From assembly GCA_910578835.1 (NCBI GenBank), contig CAJTSK010000003.1, positions 1 to 64,000 of the forward strand: 64,000 nt of DNA. The letters are read 5' to 3'. Shown one piece after another: positions 26,988 to 34,887 of this stretch. The notes below the pieces were generated by a model. That model was not told where the DNA came from. It worked only from the letters and a program-made list of their open reading frames with translations, and ran no database searches. The stretch's first letter is position 1, and the number at the start of each line of letters is the position of its first letter. The stretch is from an uncultured Muribaculum sp. GTDB taxonomy: Bacteria > Bacteroidota > Bacteroidia > Bacteroidales > Muribaculaceae. The position numbers and the translations under genes were made by a program.

Positions 26988-28376
26988 ATGGCAAAAACAG
27001 ACAGTCCACTCACGCTCGGAACGAAGTCGGTAAGCAAATTACTGGTTCAATATTCGGTGCCTGCAATCATTGCAAGTGTTGCCACTTCATTATATAATAT
27101 CGTCGACAGCATTTTTATAGGTAGAGGCGTGGGACCTATGGCTATTGCAGGACTTGCCATCACCTTCCCGCTCATGAATCTGGTAGTGGCGTTCTGTACG
27201 TTGATTGCCGTGGGCGGCGCCACAATCAGCTCCATTTTCATCGGTCAGAAAAATGAATCGCGAGCCACCGACGTGGTCAACAACGTGATGGTATTATGCC
27301 TGATTCATTCAGTGATATTCGGGGGTTTCACCTTGCTGTTTCTTGACGACATACTCTACTTCTTCGGTGCGACAGACGAAACGATAATGTATGCACGGGA
27401 ATTTATGAAGATAATACTCTACGGCACGCCGATTTCCTACGTGTTCATCGGATTAAACAACCTGATGCGCGCTACCGGCTACCCGAAAAAGGCAATGATT
27501 TCAGCCCTGCTTTCTGTGGCCGTAAACGTAGTGCTTGCCCCTATATTTATCTTTACGTTCAAATGGGGTATCGCAGGAGCGGCTACCGCCACGATTTGCG
27601 GACAGTTTGTCGCATTCGTGTGGGTGCTTATCCATTTCATGTCAAAAAGCAGCTTCATACATTTCAAACGCGACAACCGGTGGTTCACGCCCTCGATTAT
27701 AAAGCGTATATATTCCATCGGACTCTCACCATTTCTTATGAGTGTATGTGCTTGCGTCGTGGTAGTCTTTATCAACAAGGCGCTACTCGATTATGCCGGC
27801 GGCGATGGTAACCTTGCCGTAGGAGCCTACGGTATCGTCAACCGCACCACCATGTTTTTCGTCATGGTTGTGTTCGGTGTCACCCAGGGGATGCAGCCCA
27901 TACTCGGATTCAACTACGGTGCCAACAAATGGGAACGCGTCAAGCGCACACTTAAAATCGGCATCGTTGTAGGCGTGTCGATTACCACTCTCGGATTTAT
28001 CCTTACCGAGTCATTCCCCGACACGATAAGTTCTCTCTTTACCACCGACCCGACCCTTATAGACATAGCGCGCAACGGTTTCCGCATATATTTTATATGC
28101 TACCCGGTCGTCGGCTGCCAGATTGTCATACAAAACTTCTTCCAGTCAATAGGTAAACCGCAGATTTCCATATTCCTGTCGCTTACCCGACAGCTACTGT
28201 TTCTCATACCGTTCCTTATCATATTGCCGAGATATTTCGGCACCGACGGCGTATGGGCAAGCATGACCGGCTCCGACCTGATAGCTTTTATCGTGGCGGT
28301 AGTCACGTTGCTGATAATGTTGCGCAAGCTCAACAAGCGGTTTGCCGACCTGACACCAATAAACCAAAATCCCTGA
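26988..28376 (+). CDS. MATE-family efflux transporter
   Basis: 462-residue inner-membrane exporter with 12 predicted helices in two related halves. The first half has 'YSVPAIIASVATSLYNIVDSIFIGRGVGPMAIAGLAITFPL' and the second 'GVTQGMQPILGFNYGA', both MATE signatures. It probably expels cationic drugs or metabolites using a sodium or proton gradient. It is followed 8 bp later by the FAD protein gene. Confidence 0.93.
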   Translation: MAKTDSPLTLGTKSVSKLLVQYSVPAIIASVATSLYNIVDSIFIGRGVGPMAIAGLAITFPLMNLVVAFCTLIAVGGATISSIFIGQKNESRATDVVNNVMVLCLIHSVIFGGFTLLFLDDILYFFGATDETIMYAREFMKIILYGTPISYVFIGLNNLMRATGYPKKAMISALLSVAVNVVLAPIFIFTFKWGIAGAATATICGQFVAFVWVLIHFMSKSSFIHFKRDNRWFTPSIIKRIYSIGLSPFLMSVCACVVVVFINKALLDYAGGDGNLAVGAYGIVNRTTMFFVMVVFGVTQGMQPILGFNYGANKWERVKRTLKIGIVVGVSITTLGFILTESFPDTISSLFTTDPTLIDIARNGFRIYFICYPVVGCQIVIQNFFQSIGKPQISIFLSLTRQLLFLIPFLIILPRYFGTDGVWASMTGSDLIAFIVAVVTLLIMLRKLNKRFADLTPINQNP

Positions 28377-28383
28377 TCAGACA

Positions 28384-29943
28384 ATGATAACCGACCTCCA
28401 ACTGAGGGTGACCCCCAAAGAGGCATCCGACTTGAGAATACTCAACAAAATCGCAACACAGCACATGGGCTTACGCAACGGGCACATAACCTCGTCGCGT
28501 ATAGTCAAGCGCTCTATCGACGCCCGGCAGCGTAAAGTAATGATTAACGTGACTCTAAGAGTTGCGGTCGGAGAAAACCTGCCGGAAGTAGCGACTGAAT
28601 TTAAAAGTGACTACAAGGATGTCGCTAATGCCACCTCCCAGGCGGTGATTGCCGGAGCTGGACCGGCTGGACTTTTTGCCGCATTAAGACTTCTTGAACT
28701 TGGCATACGCCCCATTATACTCGAACGCGGCAAAGACGTGGACAGCCGTCGCAAGGACATGGCGGCAATCGCAAGAGAAAACCGGGTTGACCCCGACTCC
28801 AACTATTGCTTCGGAGAGGGAGGCGCGGGAGCGTATTCCGACGGAAAGCTATACACACGCAGCAAAAAACGCGGGTCGGTCGACCGCATACTCGCTGCAC
28901 TCTATCGCCACGGCGCGCCTGAGGACATCCTCGTTGACGCCCACCCCCACATAGGCACCGACCTGCTCCCGGAAGTGATAAAGGCGATACGTAACACGAT
29001 TATACGTCATGGCGGAGAAGTGCATTTCAACTCGCGTGTGACCTCATTGCTCATGACAGGAGATGAAGTGACGGGAGCGGTGACAGCCGACGGCACCGAA
29101 TATCACGGGCCGGTAATACTCGCCACCGGACATTCGGCGCGCGACACCTATGAGATGCTCTTGCGTCATGGCATCGCCATAGAGCCGAAAGGAATAGCCG
29201 TAGGTGTACGTCTTGAACACCCTCAAGCACTCATAGACAGGATACAATACCACAGCCCTGAAGGAAGAGGCAAGTATTTGCCCGCAGCCGAATACTCGAT
29301 GCTCACGCGCGTTGACGACCGTGGTGTCTATTCATTCTGCATGTGTCCCGGAGGCTTCATCATCCCGGCGGCGAGCGGACCCGGACAGCTTGTAGTCAAC
29401 GGGATGTCGCCATCTTCACGCGGCACAAAATGGGCTAATTCAGGAATGGTAGTTGAAGTGTTGCCGGAAGATGTAATATCCGAGACACCCGACGACCCTC
29501 TTAAAATGATGAAATATCAAGCTGAAATCGAGGCGCGGTTTTACGAAGACGCTGACCATACCCACAATGCACCGGCACAGCGCATGAAAGATTTCACCGA
29601 AAGCCGACAGTCTAAAGACCTTCCGGCAACATCATATGCGCCGGGCATTCATCCCGCACGCATAGACCGTCTGCTACCCGAGGGCATCGCCTCGCGGCTT
29701 CAGAAAGGCTTTATCGACTTTGGCAGAAAGGCAAAAGGATTTCTCACCAACGACGCAGTACTCATAGGCTGCGAGACGCGCACATCATCGCCTGTAAGGG
29801 TAACGCGTAATCCTGAGACGCTTTCCCACATTGCCATAAAAGGGCTGTATCCTTGCGGTGAAGGAGCAGGATATGCCGGCGGGATTGTCTCGGCGGCAAT
29901 CGACGGCGAGCGTTGTGCTGACGCCCTTGCGTCAAACCGCTAA
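28384..29943 (+). CDS. FAD-dependent dehydrogenase of the COG2509 type
   Basis: 519-residue predicted flavoprotein of unknown reaction. An N-terminal domain of about 85 residues ('MITDLQLRVTPKEASD', then 'VKRSIDARQRKVMINVTLRV') precedes the dinucleotide fold GAGPAGLFAA (91-100). Further blocks are 'EGGAGAYSDGKLYTRSKKRG', 'GAVTADGTEYHGPVILATGHSARDTYEML' and 'GVRLEHPQALID', and the C-terminal FAD block 'LYPCGEGAGYAGGIVSAAIDG'. This combination is characteristic of the 'uncharacterised FAD-dependent dehydrogenase' family found in many bacteria. It lies 8 bp after the MATE gene and before a TonB-family gene. Confidence 0.88.
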   Translation: MITDLQLRVTPKEASDLRILNKIATQHMGLRNGHITSSRIVKRSIDARQRKVMINVTLRVAVGENLPEVATEFKSDYKDVANATSQAVIAGAGPAGLFAALRLLELGIRPIILERGKDVDSRRKDMAAIARENRVDPDSNYCFGEGGAGAYSDGKLYTRSKKRGSVDRILAALYRHGAPEDILVDAHPHIGTDLLPEVIKAIRNTIIRHGGEVHFNSRVTSLLMTGDEVTGAVTADGTEYHGPVILATGHSARDTYEMLLRHGIAIEPKGIAVGVRLEHPQALIDRIQYHSPEGRGKYLPAAEYSMLTRVDDRGVYSFCMCPGGFIIPAASGPGQLVVNGMSPSSRGTKWANSGMVVEVLPEDVISETPDDPLKMMKYQAEIEARFYEDADHTHNAPAQRMKDFTESRQSKDLPATSYAPGIHPARIDRLLPEGIASRLQKGFIDFGRKAKGFLTNDAVLIGCETRTSSPVRVTRNPETLSHIAIKGLYPCGEGAGYAGGIVSAAIDGERCADALASNR

Positions 29944-29962
29944 TCACCCACTATAAACCATT

Positions 29963-29977
29963 AGAGCTTGTTTAATA
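29963..29977 (+). repeat. Solo copy of the 46.9-kb element terminus, before the TonB-family gene
   Basis: AGAGCTTGTTTAATA, identical to the outer 15 bp of the inverted repeat of the element at 46922-47269 (right-arm version) and to the motif in the nadC leader. It ends 2 bp before the ATG at 29980. Confidence 0.65.
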
Positions 29978-29979
29978 TC

Positions 29980-30618
29980 ATGACAAAAGGGAAAAACACT
30001 TGCAGGATTCTGAAAGAAATCCGCCGGCAAATAGCAGAAGCCAACGATATCAGCTACATCGTGGCAGAATGTCAGTTTAAGGGCGAATGCTCCGGCAGTT
30101 GTCCGAAATGCGAGGCGGAAATACAATATCTTGAACAGCAGCTTAACGAGCGCCGCTTTTCAGGAAAGATAGTGAACTTAGTAGGAATATCGGCAAGCCT
30201 TATCGCCATGTTGACATCCCCACCCGCCCAGGCTGCATCAAGTCAATTACCCTATGACAAGACAACAACCGCTAAAGAGCTTGAGAGTGACTTCGTATAC
30301 GGTATTGTTGAGCAGTATCCGGAGTTTCCCGGAGGAGAGATGGAGCTTATGGAATGGGTATATTCACATTTAAAATACCCGGAAGCAGCCCTTAATGACA
30401 GCATAGAAGGGCGTGTAACCATTCAATTTGTAGTTGAAAAGACCGGAAAAGTCGCAGATGTGAAGGTTGTAAGGACGCAAAACACCATACTTAATCAGGC
30501 GGCGATTGATGTAGTCAAAGCCCTCCCCGATTTCATTCCCGGTAAAAACCAAGGAGTGCCGGCCGATTATACCTACATATTGCCGGTTATCTTCAAATTT
30601 CCCAAAAAGGACAAATAA
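29980..30618 (+). CDS. TonB-family protein with Cys-rich N-terminal segment
   Basis: 212 residues. The N-terminal 50 residues are cytoplasmic and carry four Cys in 'CQFKGECSGSCPKCE', a possible metal site; a weak membrane-like helix at about 68-82 follows; then a linker and a C-terminal TonB-type domain ('YPEAALNDSIEGRVTIQFVVEKTGKVADVKVVRTQN' and 'YILPVIFKFPKK'). This head-plus-TonB arrangement is common in Bacteroidales and is annotated as energy transducer TonB. It has only a short hydrophobic segment, so whether it reaches outer-membrane receptors in the usual way is uncertain. No ExbB/ExbD genes are nearby. Confidence 0.85.
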   Translation: MTKGKNTCRILKEIRRQIAEANDISYIVAECQFKGECSGSCPKCEAEIQYLEQQLNERRFSGKIVNLVGISASLIAMLTSPPAQAASSQLPYDKTTTAKELESDFVYGIVEQYPEFPGGEMELMEWVYSHLKYPEAALNDSIEGRVTIQFVVEKTGKVADVKVVRTQNTILNQAAIDVVKALPDFIPGKNQGVPADYTYILPVIFKFPKKDK

Positions 30619-30683
30619 AATTTTTATTGTAAATAATTTGTAAATAATTATGTGATACGGTAGGAGGTTACACGGATTTTTAA

Positions 30684-30691
30684 TAATTTTG
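30684..30691 (+). promoter_or_regulatory. -7 element for purH
   Basis: TAATTTTG followed by CA, 34 bp before the ATG; no exact -33. Confidence 0.55.
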
Positions 30692-30725
30692 CACTCTGAA
30701 CTGCAAAATAAAGAACAATAAGAGA

Positions 30726-32252
30726 ATGTCCGACATTAAGAAGATTAAGACCGCATTGGTCTCCGTTTATCATAAAGACGGCTTAGATGAAATACTTGCG
30801 TTATTAAACAAAGAAGGTGTACAGTTCCTCTCAACCGGTGGCACCCAGTCATTTATCGAAAGTCTCGGTTACCCTTGTGCCTTGGTTGAAGACCTCACCG
30901 GCTATCCCTCCATCCTTGGCGGTCGCGTAAAGACCCTTCATCCCAAAGTGTTTGGCGGCATCCTTAACCGTCGCGAAAATGAAGGCGACCAGTCGCAAAT
31001 CAAGCAATATGAAATTCCCGAGATAGACCTCGTGATTGTCGACCTGTATCCTTTTGTCGACACTGTTGCCTCCGGTGCATCTCACGAAGACATCATCGAG
31101 AAAATTGACATAGGCGGTATCTCGCTCATCCGCGCTGCTGCTAAAAATTACAACGATGTAATTATAGTGGCATCCAAAGACCAGTATGCACCTCTTGCCG
31201 AGTTGCTCCGCACCAATGGCGCCCAGTCATCACTCAAAGAGCGTTGCTGGTTTGCAAAAGAAGCGTTTGCCGTAAGCTCCGGCTACGACAGCTCTATCTT
31301 CAACTATTTCGACCAGGAAGAAGGTCCGTCGGCTCTCCGCGTGGCTATTGATGGCGCAAAGACTATGCGCTACGGCGAGAATCCTCATCAGAAAGGATAT
31401 TTCTTCGGTGACTTTGACAAGATATTCACTCAGCTCCACGGCAAGGAGATTTCCTACAACAATCTTCTTGACATCGACGCGGCTGTCACTCTTATCTCAG
31501 AGTTTACCGACCCGACATTTGCAGTGTTGAAACACAACAATGCCTGTGGTCTTGCCACCCGTCCCACCATCGCAGAAGCATGGGCTGACGCTCTTGCCGG
31601 CGACCCGGTATCAGCTTTTGGCGGTGTACTCATCACCAACGGCACTGTAGACGCGAAGGCTGCCGAAGAAATCAACAAGATATTCTTTGAAGTAATCATC
31701 GCCCCCGCATACGACGATGACGCTCTCGCAATACTTCAGCAGAAGAAAAACCGTATAATCCTTGTCCAGAAAGCACCCATCACTGAAAAGATGCAGTTCC
31801 GCTCTTGTCTTAACGGCGCTCTCGGACAGGAACGCGACCTCAAGATCGAGGTACCCGAGGATCTCAAGCAGGCAACTGACCTCGCTGTAACCCCCGAGCA
31901 GGTAAAAGACCTCCTTTTTGCTAACAAGATTGTAAAAAATTCAAAGAGCAACGCTATCGTGCTTGCCAAGGGAGAGCAGCTCTTTGCAAGCGGCGTAGGT
32001 CAGACCTCGCGCGTAGATGCGCTCAAACACGCCATCGAAAAAGCAAAGTCATTCGGCTTTGACCTCAATGGTGCTGTCATGGCATCTGATGCATTCTTCC
32101 CCTTTGCCGACTGCGTTGAAATAGCCCACAAGGAAGGAATCAACGCGGTGATACAGCCCGGTGGCTCTATCCGCGACAACGAGACAGTGGAATATTGCAA
32201 CAAAAACGGCATCGCCATGGTGATGACCGGCATCCGCCACTTCAAGCACTAA
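30726..32252 (+). CDS. purH: Bifunctional AICAR formyltransferase/IMP cyclohydrolase
   Basis: 508-residue enzyme for the last two steps of IMP synthesis. The N-terminal MGS-like IMP cyclohydrolase domain (1 to about 150: 'KTALVSVYHKDGLDEI', 'STGGTQSFIESLG', 'GGRVKTLHPKVFGGIL') is followed by the AICAR transformylase domain with 'AKTMRYGENPHQKGYF', the catalytic Lys-His in 'AVLKHNNACGLAT' and 'GDPVSAFGGV'. The C-terminal 'VIQPGGSIRDNETVEYCNKNGIAMVMTGIRHFKH' is diagnostic. Full length, single gene with its own promoter. Confidence 0.98.
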   Translation: MSDIKKIKTALVSVYHKDGLDEILALLNKEGVQFLSTGGTQSFIESLGYPCALVEDLTGYPSILGGRVKTLHPKVFGGILNRRENEGDQSQIKQYEIPEIDLVIVDLYPFVDTVASGASHEDIIEKIDIGGISLIRAAAKNYNDVIIVASKDQYAPLAELLRTNGAQSSLKERCWFAKEAFAVSSGYDSSIFNYFDQEEGPSALRVAIDGAKTMRYGENPHQKGYFFGDFDKIFTQLHGKEISYNNLLDIDAAVTLISEFTDPTFAVLKHNNACGLATRPTIAEAWADALAGDPVSAFGGVLITNGTVDAKAAEEINKIFFEVIIAPAYDDDALAILQQKKNRIILVQKAPITEKMQFRSCLNGALGQERDLKIEVPEDLKQATDLAVTPEQVKDLLFANKIVKNSKSNAIVLAKGEQLFASGVGQTSRVDALKHAIEKAKSFGFDLNGAVMASDAFFPFADCVEIAHKEGINAVIQPGGSIRDNETVEYCNKNGIAMVMTGIRHFKH

Positions 32253-32283
32253 TTAAAACAAACTTTCGCACAGCAACACACTG

Positions 32284-32331
32284 AAATTGTAGGATTTATA
32301 ACATCACTCGTTTTTATAAATCCTACAATTT
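32284..32331 (+). other. Long perfect inverted repeat between purH and mreB
   Basis: 17-bp arms (32284-32300 and 32315-32331) match perfectly around a 14-nt loop, with possible further pairing outside (CTG at 32281-32283 with CAG at 32335-32337). No T tract follows the 3' arm; the T run lies in the loop. It could be a terminator of an unusual form, an mRNA-stabilising 3' structure for purH, or a control element for the mreB cluster. Confidence 0.65.
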
Positions 32332-32367
32332 ATTCAGCAATGCCCGCGAAACCTAAATCAATTTACA

Positions 32368-33387
32368 ATGGGACTTTTCTCCTTTACAAAAGAAATAGCC
32401 ATCGACCTCGGTACGGCGAACACCATTATCATCCACAATGATAAGATTGTAATCGACGAGCCGTCAATCGTGGCACTCGACACAAAGACCGGCAAGCTCA
32501 TCGCTGTCGGTACTGAAGCACAGCAGATGCAAGGGAAGGAGCCGGAAGGTATCCGCACAGTCCGCCCGCTCCGTAAAGGTGTCATCGCCGACTTCAACGC
32601 CGCCGAACTAATGATACGCGGTCTCATAAAGAAGGTCAGCACCAAGAGCAACTGGTTCTCCCCTTCCCTGCGCATGGTGGTAGGTATCCCCTCCGGCTCA
32701 ACCGAAGTTGAAATACGTGCCGTACGCGACTCGTCGGAACATGCAGGCGGTCGCGACGTGTACATGATTTACGAACCTATGGCGGCAGCTCTCGGTATTG
32801 GACTTGACGTACAGGCTCCCGAAGGCAACATGATTGTCGACATAGGTGGAGGTAGCTCAGAAATCGCTGTGATTTCGCTCGGCGGTATCGTCAGCAACAA
32901 GAGTATCCAGATTGCCGGCGACGACCTTACCGACGACATCCAGCAACACATGCGCCGCGCCCACAACATCAAGGTAGGCGAACGCACTGCAGAGCTTATA
33001 AAGATGAATGTAGGCTCAGCCCTTACAGAGCTTGAAAATCCGCCTGAAGACTACATCGTTCACGGTCCTAACCACATGACTGCTCTCCCCATGGAAGTGC
33101 CTGTAAGCTATCAGGAGATTTCTCACTGCATAGAGAAGTCAATTTCCAAGATTGAGGCAGCTGTGTTGAGCGCACTTGAGCAGACTCCGCCCGAATTGTA
33201 TGCCGACATCGTGCGCAACGGCATCTGGCTTGCAGGTGGTGGCGCACTCCTGCGCGGTCTTGACAAGCGTCTTGTCGACAAGATAGGCATCCCGTTCCAT
33301 ATTGCAGAAGACCCCCTTCTTGCAGTGGCTCGCGGTACAGGAGTAGCACTCAAGAACATCAACAAGTTCAAATTCCTCATACGATAA
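32368..33387 (+). CDS. mreB: Rod shape-determining protein MreB
   Basis: 339-residue bacterial actin that organises cell-wall elongation under the inner membrane. Actin-fold ATP motifs are 'IAIDLGTANTIIIHND' (phosphate 1), 'MIVDIGGGSSEIAVISLGGI' (phosphate 2) and 'GIWLAGGGALLRGLDKRL' (adenosine). It begins the cluster mreB-mreC-mreD-mrdA-rodA. No clear -7 element is seen in the 115 bp before it; the large hairpin at 32284 occupies that region. Confidence 0.97.
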   Translation: MGLFSFTKEIAIDLGTANTIIIHNDKIVIDEPSIVALDTKTGKLIAVGTEAQQMQGKEPEGIRTVRPLRKGVIADFNAAELMIRGLIKKVSTKSNWFSPSLRMVVGIPSGSTEVEIRAVRDSSEHAGGRDVYMIYEPMAAALGIGLDVQAPEGNMIVDIGGGSSEIAVISLGGIVSNKSIQIAGDDLTDDIQQHMRRAHNIKVGERTAELIKMNVGSALTELENPPEDYIVHGPNHMTALPMEVPVSYQEISHCIEKSISKIEAAVLSALEQTPPELYADIVRNGIWLAGGGALLRGLDKRLVDKIGIPFHIAEDPLLAVARGTGVALKNINKFKFLIR

Positions 33388-33440
33388 TCCGACAAGATTA
33401 CCGCAACTTCTCCGGGACCGTAATTACACGGCACCCGATG

Positions 33441-33466
33441 TAGGGACACACCACGGTGTGTCCTTA
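33441..33466. repeat. 26-bp palindrome between mreB and mreC
   Basis: 11-bp arms around a 4-nt centre CACG, including one G-T pair (core GGACACAC / GTGTGTCC). No T tract follows, so a simple terminator is unlikely. The sequence looks like a dispersed palindromic repeat unit; only this one copy is in the window. Confidence 0.55.
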
Positions 33467-33502
33467 CGTTCTACTTAGTCATCATCCCCAAAACGGTAAC
33501 AG

Positions 33503-34348
33503 ATGCGCAATCTGCTCGATTTCTTTATAAAGTACAGCAAGTGGTTCATATTTATAATATATGTGATTATAAGCTGCATGCTGCTCTTTAACAACAATCC
33601 GTATCAGCACTATATATACCTAACGTCGGCAAACAAGGTGAGTTCGCTCGTGTTCAAGACTTCGGGTATGGTGACCTCATATTTTCATCTCCACGACATC
33701 AACGACGACCTGCAGCGACGCAATGCGAGCCTTGAATCGGAAGTAATATGGCTTCGTAAAGAACTTGCGCGCCGACAGGAAAATATAATAGCCGACTCTA
33801 TTGCCAGAGACTCGTCGCTGATGCAGTTTGACTTCATCCTTGCCCATGTGATAAGCAACAGCGTATCGCGCGCCAACAACTACATCACAATAGAAAAGGG
33901 CAAGCTTGATTCAGTAAAGCCGGAAATGGGCGTGGTCGACCAGAATGGCGTGGTAGGTATCGTCAATATTGTCGGTGACCACTCGGCTCGCGTAATCTCG
34001 CTGCTAAACCCCAAGATGCGCCTGTCGTGCAAAGTCAAGGGTCGAGAGTATTTCGGTTCACTTGTATGGGACGGAAAGAGTCCTCACGAAGCACTGCTTG
34101 AAGAGATGCCGCGTCATGAAAAGTTCAAGAAAGGCGACACGATTGTAACCAGCGGATATTCTGCGGTATTCCCCGAAGGCATCCCCGTAGGCACAATCAT
34201 CAGCCATGAGAAAGAACATGACGACAATTTCTACGCTCTCCGTATAAAACTATTCACAGATTTCACCACCCTCAGCACAGTCAGGGTTATCCGCAACAAT
34301 ATGAAGGATGAGCTTATGGCTATCCAGGAGGGTGAAGAAAATGATTGA
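33503..34348 (+). CDS. mreC: Cell-shape protein MreC
   Basis: 281-residue bitopic membrane protein: short cytoplasmic head, one membrane helix at about 12-28 (YSKWFIFIIYVIISCMLLF), a coiled coil at about 65-95, and a periplasmic beta-barrel-like domain with 'NNYITIEKGKLDSVKPEMGVVDQNGVVGIV' and 'GDTIVTSGYSAVFPEGIPVGTI'. It scaffolds MreD, PBP2 and RodA. It lies 115 bp after mreB and 12 bp before mreD. Confidence 0.95.
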   Translation: MRNLLDFFIKYSKWFIFIIYVIISCMLLFNNNPYQHYIYLTSANKVSSLVFKTSGMVTSYFHLHDINDDLQRRNASLESEVIWLRKELARRQENIIADSIARDSSLMQFDFILAHVISNSVSRANNYITIEKGKLDSVKPEMGVVDQNGVVGIVNIVGDHSARVISLLNPKMRLSCKVKGREYFGSLVWDGKSPHEALLEEMPRHEKFKKGDTIVTSGYSAVFPEGIPVGTIISHEKEHDDNFYALRIKLFTDFTTLSTVRVIRNNMKDELMAIQEGEEND

Positions 34349-34360
34349 TACACCACCGTT

Positions 34361-34870
34361 ATGACAAAGACAATAATACAGTTTTCGATACTATTCATCG
34401 TGCTCGTGTTGTTACAGGCAATGGTGTTTAACAACATCTGTCTCTTCAACGTGGCGGTGCCGTTTGTATTTATCTATTTCATAGTATATCTGCCACTTAC
34501 ACTCTCAACCAACTGGGTGCTTACACTCTCCTTCTTTGCCGGGCTGAGTGTGGATATATTTGCCAATACGCAGGGAATGAACGCGCTTGCCTGCACAATC
34601 ATAGCCATGTCTCGCCATTCGATACTGCATTTCTTCTTCCCACGTGAAGATGAGCTCTCCATCCCAGAGCCGTCGATACGCTCTCTCGGACAGGAAATCT
34701 ACATGAAATACTTGTTTTCGGTAGTATTGCTCTATTGCACCACGATATTCATTATCGAGGCATTTTCATTCTTTGACATCTGGAGGTTGCTGCTGCGCAT
34801 ACTTTGCAGCACCTTGCTCACATTCTTCCTGCTGCTTGGTCTTGACAGCGTGGTATCGCGACAAAACTGA
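34361..34870 (+). CDS. mreD: Cell-shape protein MreD
   Basis: 169-residue inner-membrane protein with five or six predicted helices. Sequence identity across MreD proteins is low; the assignment rests on hydrophobicity, the 'FAGLSVDIFANTQGMNALACTIIAM' segment typical of Bacteroidetes MreD, and its place between mreC (12 bp) and mrdA (17 bp). Confidence 0.9.
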   Translation: MTKTIIQFSILFIVLVLLQAMVFNNICLFNVAVPFVFIYFIVYLPLTLSTNWVLTLSFFAGLSVDIFANTQGMNALACTIIAMSRHSILHFFFPREDELSIPEPSIRSLGQEIYMKYLFSVVLLYCTTIFIIEAFSFFDIWRLLLRILCSTLLTFFLLLGLDSVVSRQN

Positions 34871-34887
34871 CCATAATAGGGACTGTT

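Noticed and set aside
28384..30618. Single functional unit linking the MATE exporter, FAD protein and TonB-family protein
   Set aside because: The first two are close enough for an operon, but the third follows a repeated leader motif and shares no pathway, so no joint system is claimed.
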